Shown here: positions 51,644-63,806 of the stretch, piece by piece
How positions within the stretch are numbered: the first letter of the stretch is position 1
Layout: each line of letters opens with the position of its first letter
Source: Loxodes magnus
Lineage: Eukaryota > Ciliophora > Karyorelictea > Loxodida > Loxodidae
Length of the DNA stretch: 64,000 nucleotides
Direction: 5' to 3'
NCBI GenBank assembly: GCA_946699065.1
Contig: CAMPDV010000246.1
Coordinates: forward strand, 62,001-126,000
The notes under the pieces: generated by a model
Seen by the model: the letters and a program-made list of their open reading frames with translations, nothing else
Database searches by the model: none
Told to the model about the DNA's origin: nothing
Program-made: the position numbers and the translations under genes

Positions 51644-54600
51644 TCACTAAAGGTTGTTTTATTAATTCCATTACCTTCTAAAGCTAAGCAAAAATCTAAC
51701 GTCTTGATACTAGATGATTTGATTATCTAAAGCTTATAGAGGTTTTAATTCTAAGCTTTTGTTATTTTACACTTCTTCAGGGAATTAGGGAAATAAAATG
51801 AAATAAAACTTTTCTAGGAAATGAGCTGAAATAGGTTGAAATATAAAGAGGAAGATGTTCGTAATCAAATAAATGAAAAAAAGTCGAAAGTCGGCATAAA
51901 AAAATGCTAGGTTTAATAAAATGAGATTACTCAAAAACAGAAAATAGAATAATACACATATAAAAATTATTCTTTTCTACCATTTTATAAAGATGACAGT
52001 GAATACTACATTCATCAGTTAAATAATGAATGATAATATTAAGGAAATAGTCAAGCTTTCAATTCTTACCTCTCAAGCTAAGTCTTCAAACTGTAACACT
52101 AAGTTAATAGATAAACATAATAGAAAGTTAAAAAGATCTTTGAGAACTAGAATATTTCTTAGATATTTATTCTATAAATACTAGTGCTGATAAAGAATCA
52201 CGAAACAAGATAATACCAAATGGAATTTTATAATCGCTCTTCTTTCTAGATTTTTTACATTATCAGCATTATTCATTTAAAATTAGCCATAGATTTCTAA
52301 AATTTTCTGAAAGAATAAAATAGGTATAAAAAGTATTATAATGATGACTAAAGTTAAAACAGAAGCTCTATTTTAGTAATCTTCTCCCTTTTTATTTCTT
52401 AATAAAGTTATGTTAATAGATTGTTAGTAAAATGAGTCTACAGTTGCTAAAACTTAATACCAAAAGGGGTATCGTAAACCATATGGTTTTATTGTGATAG
52501 AAAATTTTTTATTTGATATTCGCTCAAAATCTTCAAAAGCTTCATCTGCAATAATACTGATCCTTCTATTATTTTCATTAGTCTGATTAATACTTCATGT
52601 TATATCCTTTTTCTGCAATTCAAAAGCATTTTCTACTTGCAATTTTAACTTCACTCTTTGGTTTTCTTTAATTTGCAAATCCTTGCCATTTAAAAACTTA
52701 ATTTTAATGTCTTTTTATCTATAAATTTTTACAACTTTAGATTTGGGTGCACTAAAAGTATTAGCCCAAGAGACAGCTTATATTTCTATACTTACTGTTT
52801 ATACCTAAAAGAGATAGTCTTTAGGAATAGTTAAATTATCCCTCTCATTTTCATAATAAATAGGCTAATTATTTTCATTTCTTCACAAATAAAAATACTG
52901 ATTAAAATTTTGTTTACTAGGATAAAGCACGACTTCTCATAAATATTTGACTGCTGCATGATATCTATTTTTTACACTAACTTTTATATGTAAGTTGCTT
53001 TATTAGTAATGCATGTTTTCTACTTCTATACTTTGTATTTCTAAAACAGGTTTCTCTGGAATTTTCAATTAAGTAGATAAACTTTAGTTAAGTGTTTTAG
53101 TATATTAGTGAGTTGAATTTATAATTCCTTTTTTTAGTTCTACTTACATACTCTCTTATAATTATATTTCTTCTCCTAATTCTATTTTTAATATTGTTTT
53201 ATTATCAATTCATTAACACTGAACTCCTTGTCCATATTTATTACTTTTTCTAAGAACTAATGAGCATTCATGTTACTGTTAGATGAAACCAACTGGTTTA
53301 GAGAATTTTAGATAGATTTCTTCTTGATTTTTTTGCAGTTCTGCACTTAGTAATTAAGGAAGTTCTCTGATCTAGCAATCTTCATTACTAAATCTATCTA
53401 ATTTATCTAATTTAAAATCACTACATTCTTAGTTACACTAGCAGCAATAATCATATATTTCAGCTATGCAGCTACTTTTTTAAGGATAATAAAAATTTCC
53501 ATAATCATCTCAACAAAGTGAATCTACCTTTGAACATAGTTCTAATGATTTAAATTAGCACTGCTAAGTACTATAGTCACATTTATTTTCTTAGCTGTTT
53601 TAATATTATTTAGGACAATTATCTATACAAACACCTTTGTATTTATAAGTGTTTTAAGGACAAGTTTAGTAGCATACTTTTTCGGGAGAATATAAGCAGC
53701 TTCCATTCTAATAATGGCTAACTACAAACGAAGCTTCTTAAGGACAGGTATCTAAACACTCTCCTTTATATTTGAAATTATTTTTGCATGTACTACATAT
53801 ATTGTCTCTTAAATAAAGTCCATCTTAACACTTAAAGCATACTTTTCCATCTATTGAGCATTTTACACATCCATCAGAACATTAAGCTTCACTTTTTACT
53901 GACCTGCATATAGCTTCTGATTTATTAGGGCAATTTATTAAAGAATTATTCTTATAAGGATGAAATATTATTTCTCCTTATGGACACTTAACTTTTGTTC
54001 CTTTCTAAAAGGTTATTATAATATTATTATTTTCATCACAAGAAGTTAAAAAGCAGAAGGCATCTTTTATTCCGTCCTTAGTTCCTTAATAGCATCTTGA
54101 AGTGATACCTAGAGTTTCATCTCAGTCTTACAACTTATTATAAAACTTAGAACTTTAAAATTTACAATTTGTATCTGAATATTTTATTGCTATTGGACAG
54201 TAATCCATTTCTTTAATCACTCCCCCTTTCTTTGGATCATCAAAATATTATTCAGCTATTTATAGTTCATAATCATAATATTTAGTATCACAGCTTTCAA
54301 TACTTTTTCTACCTGGGGAACATATTTATTATTCTCCTTCCTAGCAGAATTCTTCAAATAAAGGTTTGCCTTTTTCTGCACATTTTTTATTAAAGAAATC
54401 ACATCCTGCTTTATACCCAAACTCTAAGAACTAAGCCATTTCCCAGTTAGGAATATACCATCCAGTATCATAAAGAAGTGCTAATGTTATATTACTTAGA
54501 GGCTAGTTAAGTTGGAAATTAGAAACCATCAGTTCGTTAAACATTAATCTAGTTTCTCAATAAGATTTTCCATTTGGTCCAAAATCCTCTAACTCCATAA

Positions 54601-55318
54601 AAAGCGAAGGACAGTCAAACTAAATCCTAGTAGCTTCAGTTACAGCAGGCAGTATTATTTATGTAACCTTTTTTCCTCTTATAATAGCTTCTTGCAAAAC
54701 ATTATCATATCTTTAAGAAGTTTTAGGGTTTATGAATCTTTTATAAAGTATGTCAATGAAGCCTAGTTAGTGTATTATATAATGAAGAGTTTGCTTAAAA
54801 GTCCATTAAAAATCAGATTCAATTATTAAATACTTGTTTAATTTCATATACCATACATTAGGCCTACCATTAATTATATCAGATGCACAGTTCTTAATAT
54901 CAATAACTTAGCTAGTTTTTAGATTGTATTCGCTCGAAACGAAAATAATAAGATCAAATGGCCAGTTACTGTCTTTGAATTTATCCGGGATTTTAAAATC
55001 AAAGCACATAGTTCCTCCTTATTTTCCTAAGTTGATAAATGAAATTTAATTTCTGATTTTTATCAGTTTACTTAAATATTTGTCTATAGCAGGTATTATT
55101 TCTTCCCTAATGAAGATATCAGTGCCATTTGTTGAATATTTCATGGTTTCTTGAAAATCTCACAGAATTCTAATAGGACCTTGATCTTTGGATTTCATTT
55201 GTAGCTCTTAGCTTTACTTCTAGCTACCTGAGTCTGATAAAGTATTTAAGCTTTGTTCTTAAGAGCAGAATAATGAAAGGAAGGAGCAAGCGTATATTAA
55301 TATTTGGATTAGAGACAT
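51644..55318 (-). CDS. Membrane protein with M8-like domain, shorter paralogue
   Basis: Minus strand, ATG at 55,318 to TGA at 51,644-51,646, 1,224 residues in one frame. Signal peptide (LIYACSFLSLFCSQ), then GPIRILWDFQE and an M8-like domain with H179-Y-I-I-H183-Q-L-G-F. The two His of HEXXH are kept, but the catalytic Glu is Tyr, and the third ligand is Tyr253 (KSYW), so it too should be inactive. The Cys-rich repeats (CSDGCVKCSIDGKVCFKC) and first half of the REJ-like region align with the two longer paralogues. After INITLLRNKKG it jumps straight to TM helices (TLVIIIILFIPILFF), so about 600 residues present in the others are missing. The C-terminal multi-TM part resembles the 43-46-kb region. 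Its last codons are TAG-TGA. DNA identity to the others is clearly lower, so this is an older paralogue. Confidence 0.75.
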
Positions 55319-57650
55319 TTATCTTAAATTTAAAGAGGTTTAATTGACTATTTATTTAGCTATATTATATAGTCAAGAGAAGCTAGGTTTAAGTTAAGTG
55401 AAAGTCTAACTTAACGATAAATGATTGGTACTTATATCTTTACCATAAGTCAAGTATGAAATAGCATCAAGCAAGTTTATTTTACCTTTTGAGTGTTTTT
55501 TATAGCCTAAAACCTTAGGTTAGTAATAATTTTTATCATATTTGAGTAACTTTAAAAAGGGGATTAAGTATAGCTTGTGAAGCTTTCTACCTTATTAATT
55601 TATCAAGAAATTAATTGAAAATTTTTATGATTTTAAAATTTATCTTCTGATACAACTTTATTATGTTGGTTAATACTTTGGTTGCATAATAAATAAAAAC
55701 GATGATATAGCTATTGCACTTAAAGCTTCACCATTATATTTTAAGTGCATGGCTGATATTTCTCCTTAATACTTAATTGAGAAATTCTAGCTCAAGTATT
55801 TCTTCATGTTATGTGCTTATTTATTATTGATTATTAAGCTAAAGGAGAAGCTAGACTTGCTCTTAAATATCCAATATTTATAATACTCCTATCTCTAATT
55901 CTTTATATTCCTTGAAACATTTTTAAACTCTAGTACTTTAACCTTCTCTTAGCTAAAAGTTAAAAGATTAGAAAGTTAATTTCAGATCTATTCAAGCTAA
56001 AAAAAATCACCAGCTTGCTTTATTGCTACTCTTCCCTTGGGATATCAATAAGATCTTAGCAGCTTATTATCTTAAGCATTAGCTCTTTCCTTTAAATAAA
56101 CGAAATTGATAAGTTAAAGAAATCTGCAATAAAGACTTAGACCTTAAACCTTTCAAACTTATATGAAGTTTATTTAATTTCTAAGTTAGAGATTAAATAG
56201 CTGACAGACTTCATATAACCTACATTTAATGTTTCAATTATTATACAACCTATAAAATGAAAAAGGGTATTAATATGCTTTTGCTTTTATTAGATATTTA
56301 CTTGCTAAAAGCTAGCCATTGAAGGAGTTTTTCTTATAAATCCATTATACTTCACACTTGCAATTAACGTACAGTGGGATTCTATACAGAACACTTTATC
56401 TATAATAATAGATAAAGAAATTAATCTTATCCTTTATTCGAGTAGCTTTCGACATCGTATAGAGATTTTTTTCAACTAAGTAAGTTCTCTGTTTATTTGC
56501 TTTTTCTTTTATTTATCATGATAAACTTTAAATAATAACTAAAATCTTTAGAATAATATTATTGACTAGCGTCATCTAATAAGATAAAGCTAAATTATAA
56601 AAGCTTTGTATTAATATTTCTCCTTTTACCGAAAACAAATGCTAGTTTATTCACAGTTCGCTTTAGAGTAGGAAAACTTTTCTTAAAGATAGTAGTAAAA
56701 GTAATTTTGACTAAGCTTAAAGAGCAGAAGTTGTGTAATTATGAAATTGTTTTGATTCCTTTAGGCTTTTGCCTGAAGATATTTTGATTGTCTAAGCTTA
56801 TAGCTAAACAACATTTCTGGTAGATATATAATCACCAATCTAATGCTGGAGAGTCTAACTTTGAGCTTCATACAATTTCGTTAATTCCTTTCTCTTAGCA
56901 GTCTAAAATTTCCTTCGATATACTAGCAGTTTATTACATATATGGTATAAAAAGTATCTCTTAGTCTATGTATGAAGTGGAGATAATTAACTAAAACCTC
57001 TTTTTTATTCTAATGATTCATTTTCTATAAGCCAAGTTTATTAAATATTTGCCCTGTCTTCATAAGTAAAAAAAGCCAATTTTAAAACTTCTAGTTAGAG
57101 TAAAAATGAATAAGGATACTATGCATAAGTACTCACTATATATAATAGGCTTTTCTTCTAAAGAAATATATTGGCATAGACATCATCATCGAAATTGAGG
57201 TAGTAAGCAAAACTAAGTTCCCGTCGTTTCTTATATGTGAAAAGGCTCAAAAGAAAAGGATGGATGCTTAGAGTTAATTAATATTGACAGGTAGATAAAC
57301 TGTAATACTTGACATTCAGCTACTTAGCTCTGTATATTAAAACTAGTTTTCAGCAGTCAAGCTATTGACCAAATGCAATTAACTACTTCTAAAGTAGCAG
57401 GAGAAGTAATTTAATATAATTAATTTTAATGATAATACAGTGTCTTTACTCAATATAAAAGAAGGAGTTTTAATCTATTTGTTATCTGGATTGATACAAA
57501 TACTCAACCTAATAGTAATTTAATATAAAAATAAGATGTAAGGAGTTTTATAAAGATGATAGAGGATAAAGTGTAAGTATATAGAAAATAGATAGAGAAT
57601 AAGGTAATTTATATTTTTATATTCCAATTATTTAATATAGTTGTAAAGAG
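55319..57650. other. AT-rich intergenic region
   Basis: No domain, repeat or RNA was recognised in about 2.3 kb. The upstream block seen before the 17.8-kb paralogue was not found here. Confidence 0.4.
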
Positions 57651-57656
57651 TCTCTC

Positions 57657-60458
57657 TCATTTGTAAGGATAATAGCCTCCGTAATTGTTTTGGGGATTAT
57701 ATCCATAACCCTAGCCATACATCTTATTCTCGTCTCTTTGAGGTTAATTTTAAATGTTTACCTAAATATAAAAAATTACGTTTCCTGGTATTTATTAGAC
57801 ATTTTATTAGTTGGGAGGAAAGTTGCTCTATGGCGTTGGAATCTGCTATGGAAAATTAGTTTGGGGTAAAGGAGGCTGAATAGATTTGTTTTAGAGGAAA
57901 TCATAATTAAACTAGTTTTTTAAATCAATTTTTGTGGATTATACACTATTGACCTAATAACCTGGGAAGTTTTAGTTGTTACCAGTCCCTTGATACATGA
58001 ATTGGTTATTGTTTGTTGGTATGACTGGCTAGTTATTTGTGGGATTTCATTATCCTTAATTTGGAGAAGGGTTAAGTTTCTATTCAACGATAGTATTTTA
58101 AATGTACTGATAACTTGGTTGAGCATTTTAAGTCAAGCTCCATTAGATTTATCCCTAATTTGGTTAATTTATAATTAGTTTTTATACTGGACTGCTTTGT
58201 AGGATTTGGTACTAGAATTAGTTATTAAACTGTTAATTTGGGGGGAACTGATTCCCTTGAGTAACTTAAGTGCTCTATTAAAATTAGTTATTTAATGGGA
58301 ACTATTATTGCTATACAGCTTATACAGAATTTCGTTGAAACTAATCCTACTACTGAACTATATTGAAGCTGGGCTAAACTTGATTAGTAGTAGGTATTGA
58401 GTTTTATTTAATATTCTGGTAATAATTTTACTTAGGCTAGTTAGGTATTATTGGCTAATTTTAATTTTAAAAGTTCTATTGATTTAAATAGTTAAAATCT
58501 TAACCGATACCAGGCTAATTTTATGGTCTATTTTATGCAAATAATGGAAGCAAGTTTGTCTAAGCTGAAGGTATTTGATTTAGTGGCTCCTAAAACTTTA
58601 CAGCTCCTTAGGTTGGAAATTAAAGATTTTTATTCTCTTACTATTAAAATGTCTAAGCTGCTTATTAGACAAAGTTCTAAGGATTTTAATTATATCCCTG
58701 GTAAAAGTTAGGATTTTTTTGTTCTGCCAAGTTCATTAGATTAGGAATATTTTATGGCTAAGCAGAAAATTGATTCTGCTATTATCCTAAAATAAATTAT
58801 GGATTTTATTGGATTTAGTTTTACTATGAGATATTTGGGTTTGTTTTTTAATATTAGGGCTTTTAAAGCATAGGGCTATTATTTAAGTCACTTTATGGAT
58901 ATTATTGTTACAAGTATTATTACTATTATACTTGTTTCTACTATTAAGGATATTTATTACTAGCTTGTACTTAATTTACTTGAGGAATGCTTTTATTTTA
59001 GTTTGAAGGATTTGCTTGAAGCACGTTCATTCCTGCTTACTACTTAACTTAAGGGTCAACTTTTGGTCTATTTTGATTATATTCTAGCTTTAAGTTTGTT
59101 ACATTGTTTATTATATTCTATTCATTTTAATCTTCTTCGTCTTCCTCTAGAATAGCCTCTAGATTAAACTCCTTAATATCTAGCAGATCTTTTATCTAGT
59201 TATCACTAATTTATGACTCTTGGCATGCAGGATGCTTCTTTACCTCTTCAAATAATTTATAGTTAGGCTTTCTTCGTTTGATTTCGTTAGATATTTAATA
59301 TTTAAGCTTTTCCATTAAGTCTCCTACAAAATCGAATCGATCTTATAGGGTGTCCATTTATTTTTAGATATTCTATGATTGGTTCAACTAGATGCATTTA
59401 GCGTATATTTCTCAGAATAAGAAGTTTACTATTTTATATAAAGCTAATTGCAGTTCAATATCTTCAACCTCCATACACTACTAAAGTCATTACTCCGCTT
59501 TCTCTATTTAATTTTCGAGTTAGCTAGCGGTTATCTATTAACTTGCTGAAGGAGACGCAAAATTTTATCCTTTAAGCTATTTAGAAAATCAGATATGTCC
59601 AATGACGTCGTAAATGCTAAATCTTTTTTCAGGATCGTACTATAGCATGCCATTCAGTAAGTCTTTACAATCATCACTGCAGTCTAGTTTATCGAATAGA
59701 TTTTTTATATTGGTAGAATGCATAAAAGAGATTATAACTGCGTTAGTATCTTTTGTTAAGAACCTCTGTCCTGTTATCATATAATAAAGCACGCAACCTG
59801 CACTTCAGATATCCACCTTTAAGGATTATTTAAATTACTGCGAAAATACTTCAGGAGCTGCATATAGTCTTGTTCCACATTTAGTGCTTTGCTAGGTAGA
59901 TTGCTTGTGCAGATTTTTAGAAAAGCCTAGATCAGCTATTACTAAACGAGGATATTCTGATGTGTCTTTAAGAAGCAGATTATCTGGCTTAATATCTCTA
60001 TGTATGATATTATTATCAGCAAAGCATTTTAAGCCATTACACAGGTCTAGGAACAAATGTTAAGCTTGAGCCTCGGTTAGCTTTCCGTCTTTACTAGTTC
60101 TCACAAAGTTTGTTAGATCACCACCAGTCAGATATTCTAATTCAATCCAAACTTCTCCATTCTCATCTGTGATGGTATTAAAAATCTAAATAACATTGTT
60201 ATGTTTAATTAGCTTCATGTTTTCTATTTCTCTATTTTAGTAGAGATTAAATATTTGGCTATAATCATTGATGTACTTAGGGATGTTATTTAGTGAAAGC
60301 AATTTTAAAGCTACATACTTATCTGGGAATTACTAAGGAGGGTACTATTAAATTATACTTTCAGGTTCATTTTAATTCACTGCAAGATAGACAGATCCAC
60401 TTGCTCCTTATCCAAGCTTACTTAAAATTCTATAGTTTCCTTTTATTTAGCCTTCCAT
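57657..60458 (-). CDS. Serine/threonine protein kinase with Q/N-rich tail
   Basis: ATG at 60,458 to TGA at 57,657-57,659, 933 residues in one frame. The kinase domain occupies about residues 9-285: glycine loop GQGASGSVYLA, VALK with Lys52, catalytic HRDIKPDN with Asp155, ADLGFSK with Asp176 (DLG in place of DFG, as in many CDPK- and ULK-type kinases), GTRLYAAPE, and DIWSAGCVLYYMITG. All catalytic residues are present. A helical region follows (ENQIEKAEQWLQQ, EEVKKHPACQES), then an acidic patch (EEDEEDQNE). The last ~380 residues are dominated by Gln and Asn with Pro and Tyr (for example YGQGYGYNPQNNYGGYYP). Most Gln there are TAA or TAG. The overall pattern resembles ULK/Atg1-like ciliate kinases, which is an inference. 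Confidence 0.85.
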
Positions 60459-60812
60459 ATTACCAATATCTAACTATTTTTAAACTCGGTTTATCTAAGT
60501 AAATTACAAGATAAAATTTTATAAGGGAAAACAAATATGGTTGATAAATTGAATTTATAAGAAAATGCTCATCAACATAAAGGCATCTAAGGTTATAGAG
60601 AATAAGTGATAATACAAGGACTAATTATTAACTAACGATATATCAATAAATTTCTCTTAGGTTGCCAGAAAGGTAAAGCTATTTTTAAGTGGAATTTCAA
60701 CATAATTTTTTATCTTTATGATGACTGTTAAATTATTTCTAATGAAGAATTAAAGTATTCATATTAATTAAAAAAGCCTTCTCTAAAAGTTATTAACTCT
60801 ATACCAATTAGT

Positions 60813-61422
60813 ATGATAAAGCTAATTAAAGGAGTCTAGGACCCCAGACACCTAGATTTTGCCTTCTTTACTTATTGCTTACGATATTTATTTGTCTCTT
60901 CGAGTTGCTAGCAAGGCTTGAAGATTTAAGTGAGAGTAAGATGGTGATATTCTACTGACTATTAAATGGAAGCATGAAAGAGAGTTTCATTTTTTCGATC
61001 AGGCAGGTGGTAAGCTTGCATTCATTATAAATGACATATAAAAAATAGTGTCCAAGAATGAATACCCAATTAAGCTCTCCTAGAGAAGTTAAAAAATCCT
61101 GGTTGAACTTAAGAGATTGCTAATAAGACAAATGCATATAAAGCAGAAAAAGCATAAACAAATAAGTTAAAAATTGCATTGGAAGTTTAAAATACCTAAA
61201 ATTTTAAAACTACATAAAGGTAGAAAACAATCTAGCATTAAATCAATTTTACTTAAAAAATGTTAATAAATTCTTTCTTTAAAGAGCAATCAGAAGATTC
61301 TAAACTATTTGAAAAAAATTTTAATTGAGTTTTATATATAGCTAAAGTATCCAACGAATGTAATAAGTATTAAACCTATTTAGAGAGATATAGAAAATAG
61401 ATTAAACTATTAGTAAATTTGA
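60813..61422 (+). CDS. Hypothetical basic protein
   Basis: An ATG at 60,813 gives MIKLIKGVQDPRHLDF, and the second half, one frame over, reads well to TGA 61,420-61,422: LLTIKWKHEREFHFFDQAGG, KLAFIINDIQKIVSKNEYP, ELKRLLIRQMHIKQKKHK. The frame change lies between about 60,860 and 60,960 and may be a short intron. The C-terminal half is strongly basic. No family recognised. Its 3' end overlaps the end proposed for the minus-strand gene, so one of the two ends is wrong. Confidence 0.4.
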
Positions 61423-63581
61423 CTCTTATTTTTTATAAACTTAATTGCTCCATAGCTTCTATTTAATCTTTCACTTATAAAAGATGTTTTTATAGTGTTG
61501 TAATAATGAAGATCAAATCTTTATTTACTTTCTGGCTTTTAAAATTCAAACTTTTTACAATTTGTCTTCCTTTATTTTCCCTATATAAACTTATGTCTTT
61601 AACTTCATCCTTTTAACTGCTTCATTATATATTTAACAAGAAGGAATTTTTAGGGTAGAAGATTATAGATAATATTCTAAGGTTCTTTGTCTTTTTGCTT
61701 ACAGTAAAACTCCTTTGACTCTTTTCCCTTATAATATTTAAATTGTTATCGACAAGAGTAATTTTCGCTTTCTTCATTGGCCTGTTATATGAAAGATCCT
61801 GTACTTAATTACTTATCGCTAATCTCTTTTAAATCTTCCTATTCTATTTCAAATGTACCTACTCCTACTTCTGGTAGCATAATTTTTTACTTCTATTAAT
61901 TCGTTAAGAGTTCCTTCTGCCTTATTTCCTATAAAAAAAATACAGCCAACCTCCAAGCATTCATTTAAACTTCTATTTCTCATCTACCAAATTGGAAAAC
62001 TAATTCAGATTAATAAATTAAAACTCCACTATTCAAGACATCTTTATAGGCCTAAACACTTTATATCCCTATAACATCAAAATTTTTATATTAGTAGATA
62101 GTTTTAAACCAAAACTAATTACTAGATATTCTTTAATATCTAGTTAACTATAATTATCAATACTTCCTTACCCTCTTTGCTAGAATAGTTTCCATTTTAA
62201 AATTTCAATGAGACAACTTTACTAGATACAGTCACTTCTTATAAGCCACATCTTCTTTTTGGCTTAAATCTTCCATAAAAATTTTAGATAAATTACTATA
62301 ATAAAATACTTGGTTTTGCGGTGTTATATACCACTGTGATATGACTAAATATGCTTTATTTACCTAAATTCTAAATCAAGTATATTAGGTGTCTCTATAA
62401 TATTCTTTCAGCTATAGAGTAAACTTAATTTGATTATTGGATGACATAGAAATGCCATTTTTTCTTTTAGCTATTTTGATGCCTTGATGAATATAACCTG
62501 CATTTTTATATGAGAAAGATAATAAAATTTTTAGATTGTAGTGATAAATATCAGTGGATAGGCTAAGAAATTTATAAGACTATAATCAAGTTTACTCTTG
62601 TCACTTCATTCTTTTTGTTTAGCTGTAGAGAAGTAATAATAGAAAACCTTAATGACTATAAGATTTATATTTAATAAATAAAGCTAGGAACAATACTAAT
62701 AGTTGAGAGGTTTGAAGCTGATTATAGGTAAATTCATTCGATTTTTTATAAGGTAAGAGATAAGAATCTTTACTCTTTTGTCATTTCCTTACTTTAAAAA
62801 TATTTCTTTCTTATTTTTGTTTACTAGAGCAGGAAGCATAATTCTAGCTCTATATTTCTAGTACTAATTTTTAGATTTTTCATTTGAATCCTTTAATTTT
62901 AGCTATTGAATAGGTTTCACAACCTATGATATGAGTTTGTTTATATAAATGTAATGATTATTTAAAGCTTTTCGATATACCAGCCCTTTATATTAATCTA
63001 AGTAAGATAATGGTATTAACATCCTATTTACCTGTCTTCGTATAAAATGTTTTAGTTTCGATTCTTACTTCAATTTATTTTCTTACTATTGGTAGTATTT
63101 GACACTCTTCCTTATACTTACTTATACAAATTTAGATCATGATAGCTATCTAATGCTTTATATCCTTATTATTCAATTACCTAATGGTTCTACTTATTTG
63201 ATTCATATTATTTCTAACTCTAGACTAATAACTAGCATCTACAGTGTATGAATTATAGCAAGAATTGCTTATATTATATTCTAGCTCTTTAAGTCCCTTT
63301 TAAATATCTCATACAGATTTGGTAACGTTAATAGAATTTTAAATTTCAAACTTTATTAGGTGAAGAACTTAAAAGTAAAGACATCCTAGAGCTTAATTTT
63401 TTACTTTTGATATGGCTATTCTATTAAATATTTCAGTCTATATAATCTTTAATATTCCACCTTTCGCTTGACTATCTCTTTATATCTTGATATACTTATA
63501 AAATCTAAACTCTATGTAGTAAGCTACTTAAATACTTTAAAGCTTCTATTAGTTAATTTAATTTAATATGCACTTACTCAT
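61290..63581 (-). CDS. Hypothetical protein, about 763 residues
   Basis: ATG at 63,581 and TGA at 61,290-61,292 enclose 764 codons in one frame. Readable segments are AYYIEFRFYKYIKIQRDSQ, ISNSCYNSYTVDASYQSRV, YKNAGYIHQGIKIAKRKNG, ISQWYITPQNQVFYYSNL and VGVGTFEIEQEDLKEISDKQ. No family recognised and no clear TM topology, although one Leu-rich stretch is hydrophobic. Alternative frames look almost as good over the first 300 bases, so exon structure is uncertain. It is divergent from the RING-like gene, 225 bases away. Confidence 0.4.
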
Positions 63582-63806
63582 TAATGAAAGACTCTTTAAT
63601 TTCCTATTTTCTAAAGCTAATCTAATTATCTTTTTCTTTACTTTAGTTAAGTTTATTTAATCACTCTTTCATAGATAATTCAGCTATTAATCCTTAGAAC
63701 CTTTCAACTAAGATTTCTGTAGTTCCTTATTTATTCTAATCTCATAAAGGTTTGTTTAGTTACAGCTTTTCTAAGTTTAGATTTTAAGCTTATCTTCAAT
63801 AATAAA

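Noticed and set aside
57990..58178. Standard-code frames on both strands around 57,920-58,711 and at 60,293-60,502.
   Set aside because: They are shadows of the minus-strand kinase and its Q/N-rich tail.
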